64,000 nucleotides of DNA from Cyanobacteria bacterium SIG26 (GTDB lineage Bacteria > Cyanobacteriota > Vampirovibrionia > Gastranaerophilales > Gastranaerophilaceae), in assembly GCA_015152555.1 (NCBI GenBank), contig SUTS01000013.1:1-64000 (forward strand). Direction: 5' to 3'. Made by a program: the position numbers and the translations under genes. How positions within the stretch are numbered: the first letter of the stretch is position 1; every line of letters starts with the position of its first letter. This document shows positions 7,990 through 16,341 of the stretch, piece after piece. The notes below the pieces were generated by a model. That model did no database searches and was not told the origin of the DNA. It worked only from the letters and a program-made list of their open reading frames with translations.

Positions 7990-8128
7990 AAAAAAAACCA
8001 CTCACGAGTGAGTGGGTCGTTTTCTGCATCCTAATGGTCTCTTTTAGTGTTTATTATTTAGGAGTTTATATGTTTTTGGGGTTAATGAACTATTTATATT
8101 TAGTGTTTCGACTACACTTAAATCTTAT
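7990..8128 (-). ncRNA. Candidate small RNA (about 140 nt)
   Basis: On the minus strand a strong sigma70-type promoter (8135-8163) is followed about 140 nt later by an 8-bp hairpin with a GA loop (CCACTCAC/GTGAGTGG, 7998-8015) and eight T. No minus-strand ORF with a ribosome binding site lies between. Near the 5' end AGTGT/ACACT arms (8102-8118) form a small hairpin. The middle is A/C-rich and holds ACTCCT (8060-8065), the exact complement of a Shine-Dalgarno AGGAGT. That arrangement resembles cyanobacterial Yfr1, which carries an unpaired ACUCCU motif, but length and the rest do not match. Competing view: a 44-codon plus-strand ORF at 8070-8204. Confidence 0.55.
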
Positions 8129-8134
8129 GTACTT

Positions 8135-8163
8135 ATTATTGCATAAGAAAATTTATATGTCAA
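8135..8163 (-). promoter_or_regulatory. Sigma70-type promoter of the small-RNA candidate
   Basis: TTGACA (8158-8163 read on the minus strand), a 17-nt spacer, and AATAAT (8135-8140). This is one of the best -35/-10 pairs in the window, and there is no coding gene directly behind it. Confidence 0.6.
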
Positions 8164-8405
8164 TAATATCTTTTAATAAATTTTTCAATTCCCCGAAAGA
8201 GTAATAATAGTGTACATTTTACACTTTACAAAACTTAATATTACGGGTTCTGAAGTGCATTTGGCTAAAAAATGGGTTTTATATTAATGACAAACTAAAT
8301 ATGTTACAAAATATTAATATAAATATTCTTTAAAAGGCAATTTTTTGCAAGGTATATACTTTATATATACAAGAGCAGAGTATTTATTTTAAGGATTGAT
8401 TCGAT

Positions 8406-8771
8406 ATGACACACCAAAGACCCATAGACGCGATTAATAGAACAGCTACAAGCTCCGGACAAGGATATGTTAATACGGACCTCAACATTAACAAAACAAA
8501 TCCGGAAACTCGGAGTATCATCAGAGATACACTGGCGTTTTTAAAACTAAGGCCACAAGATTATAGCTCGTTCAGACCAATGTGGGAAGCTTTAGGATTT
8601 TGCGACAACGTTAACTTAGCGTTACAAGATGCTGTAACTGATCCAAACAAAAGCTTCACTGATCAAAAAGGAATAACTTATTCTCAAATTCCTGCGGTCG
8701 GCAGAATGGTTGCCTATGACTTAGACGGAAATCAAACAGGCGGGTGCTGTACAACAATTTTAGTCGGATAA
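8406..8771 (+). CDS. 121-aa orphan protein ending in GGCC-TTILVG
   Basis: I do not recognise the family. There is no signal peptide or membrane span. The sequence is polar and Asn/Thr/Asp-rich, with one Cys in the middle (GFCDN) and an end of T-GG-CC-TTILVG. A double glycine followed by two cysteines eight residues from the C-terminus is unusual. It could be a leader/core boundary of a modified peptide, or just the last strand of a folded protein. The ribosome binding site AAGGA lies about 11 nt before the ATG. It is the first gene of a two-gene unit (21 nt before the next), closed by a terminator and followed by a radical SAM gene. Confidence 0.8.
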   Translation: MTHQRPIDAINRTATSSGQGYVNTDLNINKTNPETRSIIRDTLAFLKLRPQDYSSFRPMWEALGFCDNVNLALQDAVTDPNKSFTDQKGITYSQIPAVGRMVAYDLDGNQTGGCCTTILVG

Positions 8772-8792
8772 CAACAGGAAAGGCAAAAATAA

Positions 8793-9053
8793 ATGCAACA
8801 ATTTGGCGGAGTACAATTAAATAGCAAACCCGGAGTGGATATGTATACTCAATACAATCTACCGGATACAGCGATGACAAATTTAACAACTTTGCCACAA
8901 AGAATGCTTTATAATTTAGCTCAAGTAGTATTCGGCAATGATTTAATGCAAAACATTGCTCACGAACCGCCAAAATGCGATGTAATCGGTTCTGACGGAT
9001 TAAAAACTAACGCCATCAAACCAAACGATGCAAAAGTATTTACCCAAGCATAA
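8793..9053 (+). CDS. 86-aa orphan protein, second gene of the pair
   Basis: 86 aa, unrecognised. Begins MQQFGGVQLNSKPGVD, has a helical middle (LPQRMLYNLAQVVFGNDLM) and one cysteine (PPKCDVIGSDG). No export signal. Ribosome binding site AGGAAAGG lies before the ATG. It follows the 121-aa gene by 21 nt and is ended by a terminator at 9078-9109. If the unit is a peptide-modification cluster it would be a second substrate or a partner protein; nothing in the sequence proves this. Confidence 0.78.
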   Translation: MQQFGGVQLNSKPGVDMYTQYNLPDTAMTNLTTLPQRMLYNLAQVVFGNDLMQNIAHEPPKCDVIGSDGLKTNAIKPNDAKVFTQA

Positions 9054-9077
9054 TAAATTTTATTTGTGTCAATAATT

Positions 9078-9109
9078 ACGGGTCGTAAGATATTCGACCC
9101 GTCTTTTTT
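9078..9109 (+). terminator. Terminator between the small-protein pair and the radical SAM gene
   Basis: Arms ACGGGTCG (9078-9085) and CGACCCGT (9095-9102) with a 9-nt loop, then C and six T. It can uncouple strong expression of the small genes from the enzyme genes downstream. Confidence 0.8.
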
Positions 9110-9164
9110 CGTTACAATAAGTTATAAACTAGCAAAATTCATATTCTCGGGTTTTAAAACAAAT

Positions 9165-10643
9165 ATGAATATTCAATCTTCTCAAATTTTCAAACAAATT
9201 TACCCGACAATTGTAAACAAGAACAAACAGACTTTGGCAACAACCAAGGATTCTATTAATACATCCGGAAAAGAATCCACTCCGGAATGCATATTTAATA
9301 GAGCATATTGCAATATACATTTTGGCAATTTGGCCCCAAAATCTGAAGCCTTCCATAATGCTCGAGATTACTTGAGCAACAATCTTGAAAACATCAAATC
9401 CGCCATAACTTACAGACCGATAAATCTATATGACTTTGACTTAGACGAGCTGGAAGGGATACAAGATGGGATAGAGATATTTGAAGGTTTATCCATAAAA
9501 GAAATAGCTTTCTTATTAAGTACACTGTCAGAAGTTGCTACAAACAGAGGCTGTTATAACAATTGCTCACACTGTTATGCAGATGCCAGACCACCCCACC
9601 TAAAAAAAGAAAACCAAATCAACAAAATGGATTGGGAAGATTTCACTAATTTGACTAACGGGATAAAAGAACTCAATTCAAGACTTGGATTTAACGCAAG
9701 AGGCATAAGCAGTGACAGAACGAACTATCTAACGCCATTTCACGATTCCGACTGTATTGATATTGCGATTACAGACAAATACGGGATTGAACACGATTTC
9801 ATAGATATTAGCCAAAGACTTTATAACTCGCTTAATACACCTGTAATTTTTGACACTGCCGGATGGTCACCAAAAAACATAAAACTACAAGAAAGAGCAG
9901 AAAAGTATGTCGATTATTTTTGTAGCTTAGGTGATAACCACGACAATATTTATCAAATAAACATTTCATTTAACCCATTCCACGCACTTAATACAAAATC
10001 TGTATTTTTCAAAAAAATAGGAAATGAACCTTCCTCAGAAAAATTACGTGACTTGTACACAACAAGAATGGCTAATGTATTATACACATTTACACCATTA
10101 TTGTACAAACTTGATGGCAAAATGTCTATTTTGCCAAGAGCAATAAAGGACGAACAAGAAGGATTTGAAGGGTTCAAAGTTTCAGACTTGAATGAAATTT
10201 TTGCAGAAACAATAAAAAAACTAAAAAAAGTGTATGAAGCGGACTTTGAAAACAGGCAAATGTATATTTCAAATAAAAAACAAATAAAAACGTATTTACA
10301 TAAATACAAAACATTGTATAAAAATTCTTTATCAACAAGAATTAATATGACGGAAAAAATCAACAGAACACTAAAACAAAAACCGGATAATGAATTTCTT
10401 GAACGAGTCCAAATAATTGAAAACAATATGCCACAAACTACATTATTTGATTATTTAAATAGTGATATTATAGGAATAATAGATGCGAACGGCAAATATT
10501 ATTTAACTAATTATGTTTTGACTATCCCGACAGAATTAGCCCTCAACTTTAAAAATAAAAACAAAATAACTGCAGACATAAAACCAAACTTAACAGATGA
10601 TTACACTATTACAAAAGATTTTGTAAACGGCGAATTGTTATAA
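9165..10643 (+). CDS. Radical SAM protein of unknown substrate
   Basis: 492 aa from ATG 9165. It contains GCYNNCSHCYAD with Cys130, Cys134 and Cys137 in the CxxxCxxC spacing that binds the radical-SAM [4Fe-4S] cluster, and a following alternating strand/helix region consistent with a partial TIM barrel. I see no C-terminal SPASM-type cluster of cysteines. The first 125 residues are unlike typical radical SAM enzymes and include a CNIHFGNL segment near residue 50 (see the [IV]xF[TG] finding). The longer in-frame start at 9066 is rejected because it runs through the terminator. No clear Shine-Dalgarno. Followed after 49 nt by a metallopeptidase gene. Substrate unknown; the small proteins upstream are candidates. 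Confidence 0.82.
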   Translation: MNIQSSQIFKQIYPTIVNKNKQTLATTKDSINTSGKESTPECIFNRAYCNIHFGNLAPKSEAFHNARDYLSNNLENIKSAITYRPINLYDFDLDELEGIQDGIEIFEGLSIKEIAFLLSTLSEVATNRGCYNNCSHCYADARPPHLKKENQINKMDWEDFTNLTNGIKELNSRLGFNARGISSDRTNYLTPFHDSDCIDIAITDKYGIEHDFIDISQRLYNSLNTPVIFDTAGWSPKNIKLQERAEKYVDYFCSLGDNHDNIYQINISFNPFHALNTKSVFFKKIGNEPSSEKLRDLYTTRMANVLYTFTPLLYKLDGKMSILPRAIKDEQEGFEGFKVSDLNEIFAETIKKLKKVYEADFENRQMYISNKKQIKTYLHKYKTLYKNSLSTRINMTEKINRTLKQKPDNEFLERVQIIENNMPQTTLFDYLNSDIIGIIDANGKYYLTNYVLTIPTELALNFKNKNKITADIKPNLTDDYTITKDFVNGELL

Positions 10644-10692
10644 TATAATAAATCTATAGCAAAAATTTTTATTTACGGGGTTTGATGCAAAC

Positions 10693-11865
10693 ATGGCACG
10701 AGAATATTATTTAATATCAAAATGCACAAACATGTTGTACGCAAAATACAATGGTGATGCATTGCGCATATCAAAAGAATTCCCACATAGAGTAGATGAA
10801 ATTGTTGTCGGGAAATATGGAACAAATAAACAACGAAAAATAACTACATTCAAAGACCCAAACGGGGAAATTATAGAACGCGCATTCGACTATTCAGACA
10901 AGCCTTACAAAAATGTTTTATATAACAGACAAAACCATACCATCGGAGAAGACGAATTTATTGAATCTACAACAAAACGGCAATTTATATTAGAAAGAGA
11001 ATATCTAACTGCCTACAAAGACTTCCAAAAACAATATGCTGAACTTGGTTTAAAAACATATTTTTGGGATTTAATAAAAACAGAAACCGAACATTTGTCG
11101 CAAAACATTAATTCAGGGATAAAAATATTATCAAAAACCAGTGTAGATTTTTTTGACAAAACCGGAAAACTTTTTCACAGGTTTATTGAATATCCACATC
11201 TATTAGCAAAAAAACTAAAAAATAACACATACAAACTATTATATTTTGAAACCGACAAAGAGTATCGAATAAACCCAAATACAATATTTGAAGATAACGT
11301 GAAGTTTCCTAAAAACGATTCTTTTATTACGTATAGAGCATTAGATATAGAATCGGCAAAAACACCTATTACAAAGAAATTTCTAAAAGATAGAAAAATC
11401 GATACTACAGGAATCACAATAGATACGGATTACATTCCTCCTGATGATGAAGTAAACCAATTAAGTGCCTGCTTTATAGCTTCTGACGGTTCTATAAACT
11501 TTAACAAACTTTATACTCTTAAATCCAAAATAAAGCTAATTGGAACTGCACGCCACGAAGTCGAACACGGATGGCAATACTACTTAGATGCCAGAAACTA
11601 CGCCGGCGCAACACCTTGGCAAAGATACGTTTATGAGACCTTTGGCCCAATTCCTGAGAAAAACAAATCTCTTCAAGCCGAAGCTGATAAATGTACCGAC
11701 GCAATTGATAATTACGTAACTTACAAAGAAGATTACGAAAAATATAAAAATAATTATATTGAAATAGAAGCCGAAAAAAAGGCTAAAACAGCTCAAAATA
11801 AATATTCTCGCCAAGGAAAAAAATTAGCACAAGAATTTCCGCATATTCCACAAGAACTGTTATGA
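10693..11865 (+). CDS. Putative zinc metallopeptidase (HExxH) orphan
   Basis: 390 aa with no signal peptide. Residues 286-293 read ARHEVEHG: H288, E289 and H292 form a zincin HExxH site. A Glu-rich segment about 60 residues later (NNYIEIEAEKKAK) resembles the N-x-x-E-I-E-A-[RE] tail seen after HExxH in some phage- and toxin-associated zincins. The N-terminal 270 residues are unrecognised, Lys/Tyr/Asp-rich and apparently cytoplasmic. It follows the radical SAM gene by 49 nt, so the two are probably co-transcribed. A maturation protease for a neighbouring product is a reasonable guess, nothing more. Confidence 0.72.
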   Translation: MAREYYLISKCTNMLYAKYNGDALRISKEFPHRVDEIVVGKYGTNKQRKITTFKDPNGEIIERAFDYSDKPYKNVLYNRQNHTIGEDEFIESTTKRQFILEREYLTAYKDFQKQYAELGLKTYFWDLIKTETEHLSQNINSGIKILSKTSVDFFDKTGKLFHRFIEYPHLLAKKLKNNTYKLLYFETDKEYRINPNTIFEDNVKFPKNDSFITYRALDIESAKTPITKKFLKDRKIDTTGITIDTDYIPPDDEVNQLSACFIASDGSINFNKLYTLKSKIKLIGTARHEVEHGWQYYLDARNYAGATPWQRYVYETFGPIPEKNKSLQAEADKCTDAIDNYVTYKEDYEKYKNNYIEIEAEKKAKTAQNKYSRQGKKLAQEFPHIPQELL

Positions 11866-11936
11866 TTTTTCAAAAATTTTTATACTAACAAAAATTTCAG
11901 GAATATTATTATAACCGTTGCCAATAGTATTTCTTT

Positions 11937-12446
11937 TTAATCATAACGAGATTTTGATAATCCCAAAATATTATCATTTTCCAACGCAGCTTTTAAATCT
12001 GCTGATTTTTTCTTTAACATCGCCCAGAAAATATTATCATAATGTTCATCTAATGTACCATATTTATCAGATTTTCCCAATTTTTCCATACATTCCACCA
12101 TATCAACATAAACTTTATCGATATGTTTATAGATATTTTGCAGTTTTACAAGCTTTTTAACGATACTGGAGTCTTTCAATTTCATCAATCTTTCTGTGCC
12201 GTAATCGAAAAACTCAATTCCATGCTCGTAAACATCTTTTCTTTTCGGATCATAAACCGAGCTTTCTATATCCAAAACTTTACCGTTATATGAAACATCA
12301 AATTCATAATTCGAATTTTTTGTAGCTTTTGAAAACTCATCAGCAATTCTTTCCCAACGAGCTCTATCAACAATATCTTTAGCTAATCTAAGCTTTGATG
12401 TAAAATTAACATTTGACTGATTTTGAACGGAAGTAACAGTTAACAT
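11937..12446 (-). CDS. 169-aa orphan with N-terminal NVNFTS motif
   Basis: Unrecognised. It begins MLTVTSVQNQS, then NVNFTSKL (Phe15). This short [IV]xF[TG] element is shared with unrelated proteins in this window. The rest is charged and helical, with no signal peptide or membrane span. GAAAGG lies before the ATG, and a promoter-like element AGCAAT-N18-TATATA is 35 nt upstream. It faces the UvrD-nuclease gene across a 161-nt divergent gap and converges on the metallopeptidase gene. Confidence 0.78.
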   Translation of the reverse strand: MLTVTSVQNQSNVNFTSKLRLAKDIVDRARWERIADEFSKATKNSNYEFDVSYNGKVLDIESSVYDPKRKDVYEHGIEFFDYGTERLMKLKDSSIVKKLVKLQNIYKHIDKVYVDMVECMEKLGKSDKYGTLDEHYDNIFWAMLKKKSADLKAALENDNILGLSKSRYD

Positions 12447-12480
12447 TATAATATTCCTTTCTTTACTAATTCACGATACT

Positions 12481-12510
12481 TATATAAAGAACCTAAAAAT
12501 AATTATTGCT
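12481..12510 (-). promoter_or_regulatory. AGCAAT-N18-TATATA promoter-like element
   Basis: On the minus strand AGCAAT (12510-12505), 18 nt, TATATA (12486-12481), 35 nt before the start of the 169-aa gene. Same spacing as the elements at 6065, 29846 and 60816. A TTAC-N6-TTAC repeat lies next to it (12527-12540). Confidence 0.5.
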
Positions 12511-12607
12511 AAATTAAGAGGAAATATTACAAAACGTTACGAAAAATTATCTTTAAAAATTATCAAATTGAGTATATAATTGTGAAAAGAATTAACACGG
12601 GGGAAAT

Positions 12608-15600
12608 ATGACTAAAACAGAGATTAAACCAAACGCAATGCAACAAAAATGTATAGATAATATTGATGGTAAATACCTTGTTTTAGCAGGCCCCGGAACA
12701 GGTAAGACCTTTACAATTATTCAACGAATTAAAGAAATGATTTTACGTGGAATAAATCCCGAAAAAATCCTTTGTTTAACCTTCACAGAAGCCGCTGCAA
12801 ACGAAATGAAAGTACGACTTGAAAAAGAATTAAACAAAATTAACACCGGTGTTAATATATACACTTACCACGGATTTTGCTACGAAGTCATAGAAAATAA
12901 TTCCGAAGATTTTGACATACCGGAAAACTTCAAAATCATATCAGAAGCAATTTCTCGTGCATTTATAAAAGAATGTATTGAAGAACTTAATCCAAAAGCT
13001 TTCAGAAACGCTAACAATGACCCATATCCATATATTAACATCATAGTCAAGCGTATTGAAACAATAAAAAGAAACCAATACACAAAAGAAGAATATTTTA
13101 ATAATATTAAGCATAACCCTGATTGGGAACCTAAACTCATTAAAGATAAAGCAAAACTCGAAGAAAAAATAAAATCAGGCGATACCAGAACGAAAACTCT
13201 CATAAAAGATATACAAGAACACGAAGAAAGAATTGCAAAAGCGGTTGAATTATGGGATTTCTACGAGCTTTACCAACAGAAAATGCAAAAAAACAAATAT
13301 CTTGATTTTAACGATATGATAGGATTTGTAATAAACAAATTCAGTCAAAGCCCTTCATTTTTGGAAAAAATAGCAAACAATTATGAATATATTTTAGTTG
13401 ACGAATATCAAGACACCAACAAAGCTCAAAATACCATCGTTTTTGAATTAACAAAAGCATTAAAAAGTGAAAATGTTTTTGTTGTAGGAGATGACGATCA
13501 AATAATTTACAGTTTTCAAGGCGCAAAACTTGATACCATTGAAAGGTTTTTAAAGGAATTTCCTCAAACTCAAGTAATTTGTCTAAACGAAAATATGCGC
13601 TCCACTCAAAACATTCTTGACGTAGCAAGACAAGTCGCAATACAAGATAATACCAGACTTGAAGCTAATCCCCTCTTTGCGCATTACCAAATAAACAAAA
13701 ATCTGATAGCAAAAAATCCTAAACTGTCTGAATTAAACAAAAAAGTCAGATGCTATAAATACGCAGATGTCCTACAAGAATACAACGAAATCGCGGACGA
13801 AATAGAAAAACTTATAAATTCTTCAGAATGTCCAAAAAATAGCAGTGGAGATAAAAAACTTTCAGAAATCGCTATATTAGCTAAATCTCACGCCGAATTG
13901 GCAACATTTGCACAACTTCTAAAAGACAGAAATATACCTTACGAACTCAAAGACGGGAAAAACATTTTCTCAATAAAATCATCTGTCGCATTATTTTATT
14001 ACATGCAAATGCTGACAAACCCTGAATTACATTCTGATAAAGTTTTTAAACTTTTGCTAATGCAACCATTCAACATTAACCCGAAAGATTACACAAAACT
14101 ATATGAAAAACGTTCATCAGTAAAATCAATAATTGATGCAATTAAAAGCGTAAACAAAGATGAATTTCTTGATTTTGATAAAATCGAAAAGTTTGTGCAA
14201 GTATATGATTATTTACAACAATACAAAACCAATGAAACACTAAAAAACGTTGTACTTGAAATCGGCGCAAAAACAGGTATTTTTGATTACTATTTAAACT
14301 CGGAAATAAATCGTACCGAAAATATCGCCGGACTTAAAAGATTAATTGATGAAGCAGTCGCATTTTCAGATATTAGCAAAACCATCTCACTTGAAGATTT
14401 TGTAGAATATTTGGGAATAGCACTAAAAGAAGATATCGAAATTCTAACAGAAAAAGCACCGGTAACACTTAATGCCGTTCAATTATCGACATATTATTCA
14501 GCAAAAGGACGCGAATTTGAATACGTTTATATGCCTACGCTACTTGACACAAACTGGGAAAAGAAAAAAGAATTGGGACGCTACGATGTACCTTTGGATT
14601 TAGAACAATATAAAACCGAAGATGAACGAAAATCCGCAAAACTTGTTGATTGTATAAAAGTTTTATATGTTGGAATGACAAGAGCTAAGCATACATTAAG
14701 ATTGTCTTATGTTCAAAGCGCAAACAAAAAAAATCAAAACCCGGCACAATTTATTATTCCAATGCAAGATTTGTACGAAAAAGAAACAGAACCGTTTATT
14801 TATGACGAAACTTCTTTTTGGGCACAAATTCAAAAATCAATTGTTAAACGTGACTATGATTATGAAAAAGAGTTTTGCACAACTATTGACACCGAGCTTG
14901 AAAACAAATCATTCTCACCTTCATCCATCAACACTTATTTAAATTGCCCAAGACAATATCTTTATAATTATGTTTTAAATTTAGAATCAAAAAGTGGCAA
15001 TCCTAACGCTAAAAATTATGGCATAGCCGTTCACAAAGCATGTGAATTTGTAACGACTTACGCAAAAGAACATAACCAATATCCTGAAAAAGAAGCTTTC
15101 ATAAACGAGTTTAAAAAAGAATTATCAAAACGACCATTATCTGATTATAATCAAAGGGAAATCCTTGAACAAAGAGGAATAAAGGCCCTTGAAGAATTTT
15201 ATCCATCACTTTGCGCGACACCGATTTCAATGCTTTATCAAACTGAAACTAAATACAAACTAGAATTAGATGAAGTTAAGTTTGAGGGTATAATGGATAG
15301 AATTGATAAAAATCCTGACGGGACATATTCAATTATTGATTACAAAACAGGAAGCGCAAAATCAGCTAAAATAATTTGTCCAAACGGAGAGCACGAAGAT
15401 TATTATAATCAAATAGTTTTGTATAAATATTATTTCGAAAAAGCAACAGGCGAAAAAGTTAAAGAAACAACATTCATTTTTCCTGAAGAATTTGAAAAAA
15501 ATTTAACATTACAAATTACAGAAGAAGAATGTGAAGCGGTTGTAGAAAAATTCAAAACAGCAATTCAAAGTATTAAACAATATAAGTTTGAACCAATACA

Positions 15601-15673
15601 AAATCGTGACAAAAACAAACGCCCTTGTCAGTATTGCCAGTATAAAGATTTTTGTAACCTTGAAATAATTTAG
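12608..15673 (+). CDS. UvrD/PcrA-type helicase fused to a RecB/Cas4-like nuclease domain
   Basis: 1021 aa. SF1A helicase motifs: Walker A GPGTGKT (28-34), LTFTEAAANEM, VDEYQDTN (motif II), GDDDQIIYSFQGA (motif III), LYVGMTRAKHTLRLS (motif VI). The last 250 residues form a PD-(D/E)xK nuclease: FEGIMDRID and IIDYKTG supply the catalytic Asp and Lys. A cysteine in LNCPRQYLYN together with CQYCQYKDFC matches the iron-sulfur staple of AddB/Cas4/AdnA nucleases. The likely role is a one-chain DNA end-processing helicase-nuclease, AdnA- or RecB-like. Ribosome binding site GGGGGA. Promoter TATAAT just upstream. Its stop overlaps the convergent histidine kinase by 4 nt. Confidence 0.92.
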   Translation: MTKTEIKPNAMQQKCIDNIDGKYLVLAGPGTGKTFTIIQRIKEMILRGINPEKILCLTFTEAAANEMKVRLEKELNKINTGVNIYTYHGFCYEVIENNSEDFDIPENFKIISEAISRAFIKECIEELNPKAFRNANNDPYPYINIIVKRIETIKRNQYTKEEYFNNIKHNPDWEPKLIKDKAKLEEKIKSGDTRTKTLIKDIQEHEERIAKAVELWDFYELYQQKMQKNKYLDFNDMIGFVINKFSQSPSFLEKIANNYEYILVDEYQDTNKAQNTIVFELTKALKSENVFVVGDDDQIIYSFQGAKLDTIERFLKEFPQTQVICLNENMRSTQNILDVARQVAIQDNTRLEANPLFAHYQINKNLIAKNPKLSELNKKVRCYKYADVLQEYNEIADEIEKLINSSECPKNSSGDKKLSEIAILAKSHAELATFAQLLKDRNIPYELKDGKNIFSIKSSVALFYYMQMLTNPELHSDKVFKLLLMQPFNINPKDYTKLYEKRSSVKSIIDAIKSVNKDEFLDFDKIEKFVQVYDYLQQYKTNETLKNVVLEIGAKTGIFDYYLNSEINRTENIAGLKRLIDEAVAFSDISKTISLEDFVEYLGIALKEDIEILTEKAPVTLNAVQLSTYYSAKGREFEYVYMPTLLDTNWEKKKELGRYDVPLDLEQYKTEDERKSAKLVDCIKVLYVGMTRAKHTLRLSYVQSANKKNQNPAQFIIPMQDLYEKETEPFIYDETSFWAQIQKSIVKRDYDYEKEFCTTIDTELENKSFSPSSINTYLNCPRQYLYNYVLNLESKSGNPNAKNYGIAVHKACEFVTTYAKEHNQYPEKEAFINEFKKELSKRPLSDYNQREILEQRGIKALEEFYPSLCATPISMLYQTETKYKLELDEVKFEGIMDRIDKNPDGTYSIIDYKTGSAKSAKIICPNGEHEDYYNQIVLYKYYFEKATGEKVKETTFIFPEEFEKNLTLQITEEECEAVVEKFKTAIQSIKQYKFEPIQNRDKNKRPCQYCQYKDFCNLEII

Positions 15674-16335
15674 CCCACGGGTAATTCAATAGTACAAACA
15701 AATTCACACCGTTTTTTCTCATAACTAAAACTTCCGTTATGCTCTTTAATAATTTGTTCACATATACTTAAACCCAGCCCCCATCCCGTATTTACAGTTG
15801 AATTAAGTGCTATATCAACCTCATTAGAAAAACTCAATATAAATTTATCTGCAATAGTTTTTATACATATTTTTAATTCAGTATTATCCAAAGAATAATT
15901 TATCGCATTATTTAATAAGTTTCCAAAAACTCTACGCAATTGAATATGATCAGCACATATCAAACCATTAAAGCCTATTGGAATATTAAACCTTATTTTT
16001 ATTTGCTTTTGCTCAATTGGTCCGGAAATTTCATTTATACAAACTTGTAACAAATCAACCATATCGAACTCAGTTTTGTTTAAAGAATTTTCCACCACAT
16101 CTTTCGTATAAAAACTCATCACTGAATAAAGTAAAGAATTCATATAATCTACACTTTCAGACATATAACCCAACATTGTTTTTTGTTCTGAATTTAAAGG
16201 GCCAAAAGAACCCTTATACAATAAATCAATAGTTATTTTTTGTGCTTGAGTTGCATTTTTTAAATCATGAACCAAGTTTGAAATAACTGATTTCATCTGT
16301 TTTATTTCATTTGAATTATCTAGTATTTCTCTCAT
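15670..16335 (-). CDS. Small histidine kinase without sensor domain
   Basis: 221 aa. DHp helix with H-box LVHDLKNATQA (H23), then an ATPase domain with N-box NLLNNAINYS and G2-box GWGLGLSICEQII. There is no transmembrane or PAS region, so it would need a partner protein for input. No response regulator lies nearby. The kinase core looks intact (H, N and G boxes all present). It sits 6 nt downstream of the membrane orphan at 16342-17358, probably in one transcript, and its stop overlaps the UvrD-nuclease stop on the other strand. Confidence 0.88.
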   Translation of the reverse strand: MREILDNSNEIKQMKSVISNLVHDLKNATQAQKITIDLLYKGSFGPLNSEQKTMLGYMSESVDYMNSLLYSVMSFYTKDVVENSLNKTEFDMVDLLQVCINEISGPIEQKQIKIRFNIPIGFNGLICADHIQLRRVFGNLLNNAINYSLDNTELKICIKTIADKFILSFSNEVDIALNSTVNTGWGLGLSICEQIIKEHNGSFSYEKKRCEFVCTIELPVG

Positions 16336-16341
16336 ATAATT

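Noticed and set aside
8070-8204. 44-codon plus-strand ORF with AGGAG 5 nt before ATG
   Set aside because: It lies opposite a strong promoter-terminator unit, its AGGAG is just the complement of the ACTCCT in the RNA candidate, and no plus-strand terminator follows. Kept only as the rival explanation.
9066-9164. N-terminal extension of the radical SAM protein (33 residues, GTG start)
   Set aside because: It runs through the terminator hairpin 9078-9109 and has no ribosome binding site.
9953-10426. 157-codon hydrophobic minus-strand ORF
   Set aside because: Antisense of the radical SAM gene; Phe/Ser/Ile-rich composition is typical of antisense AT-rich frames.
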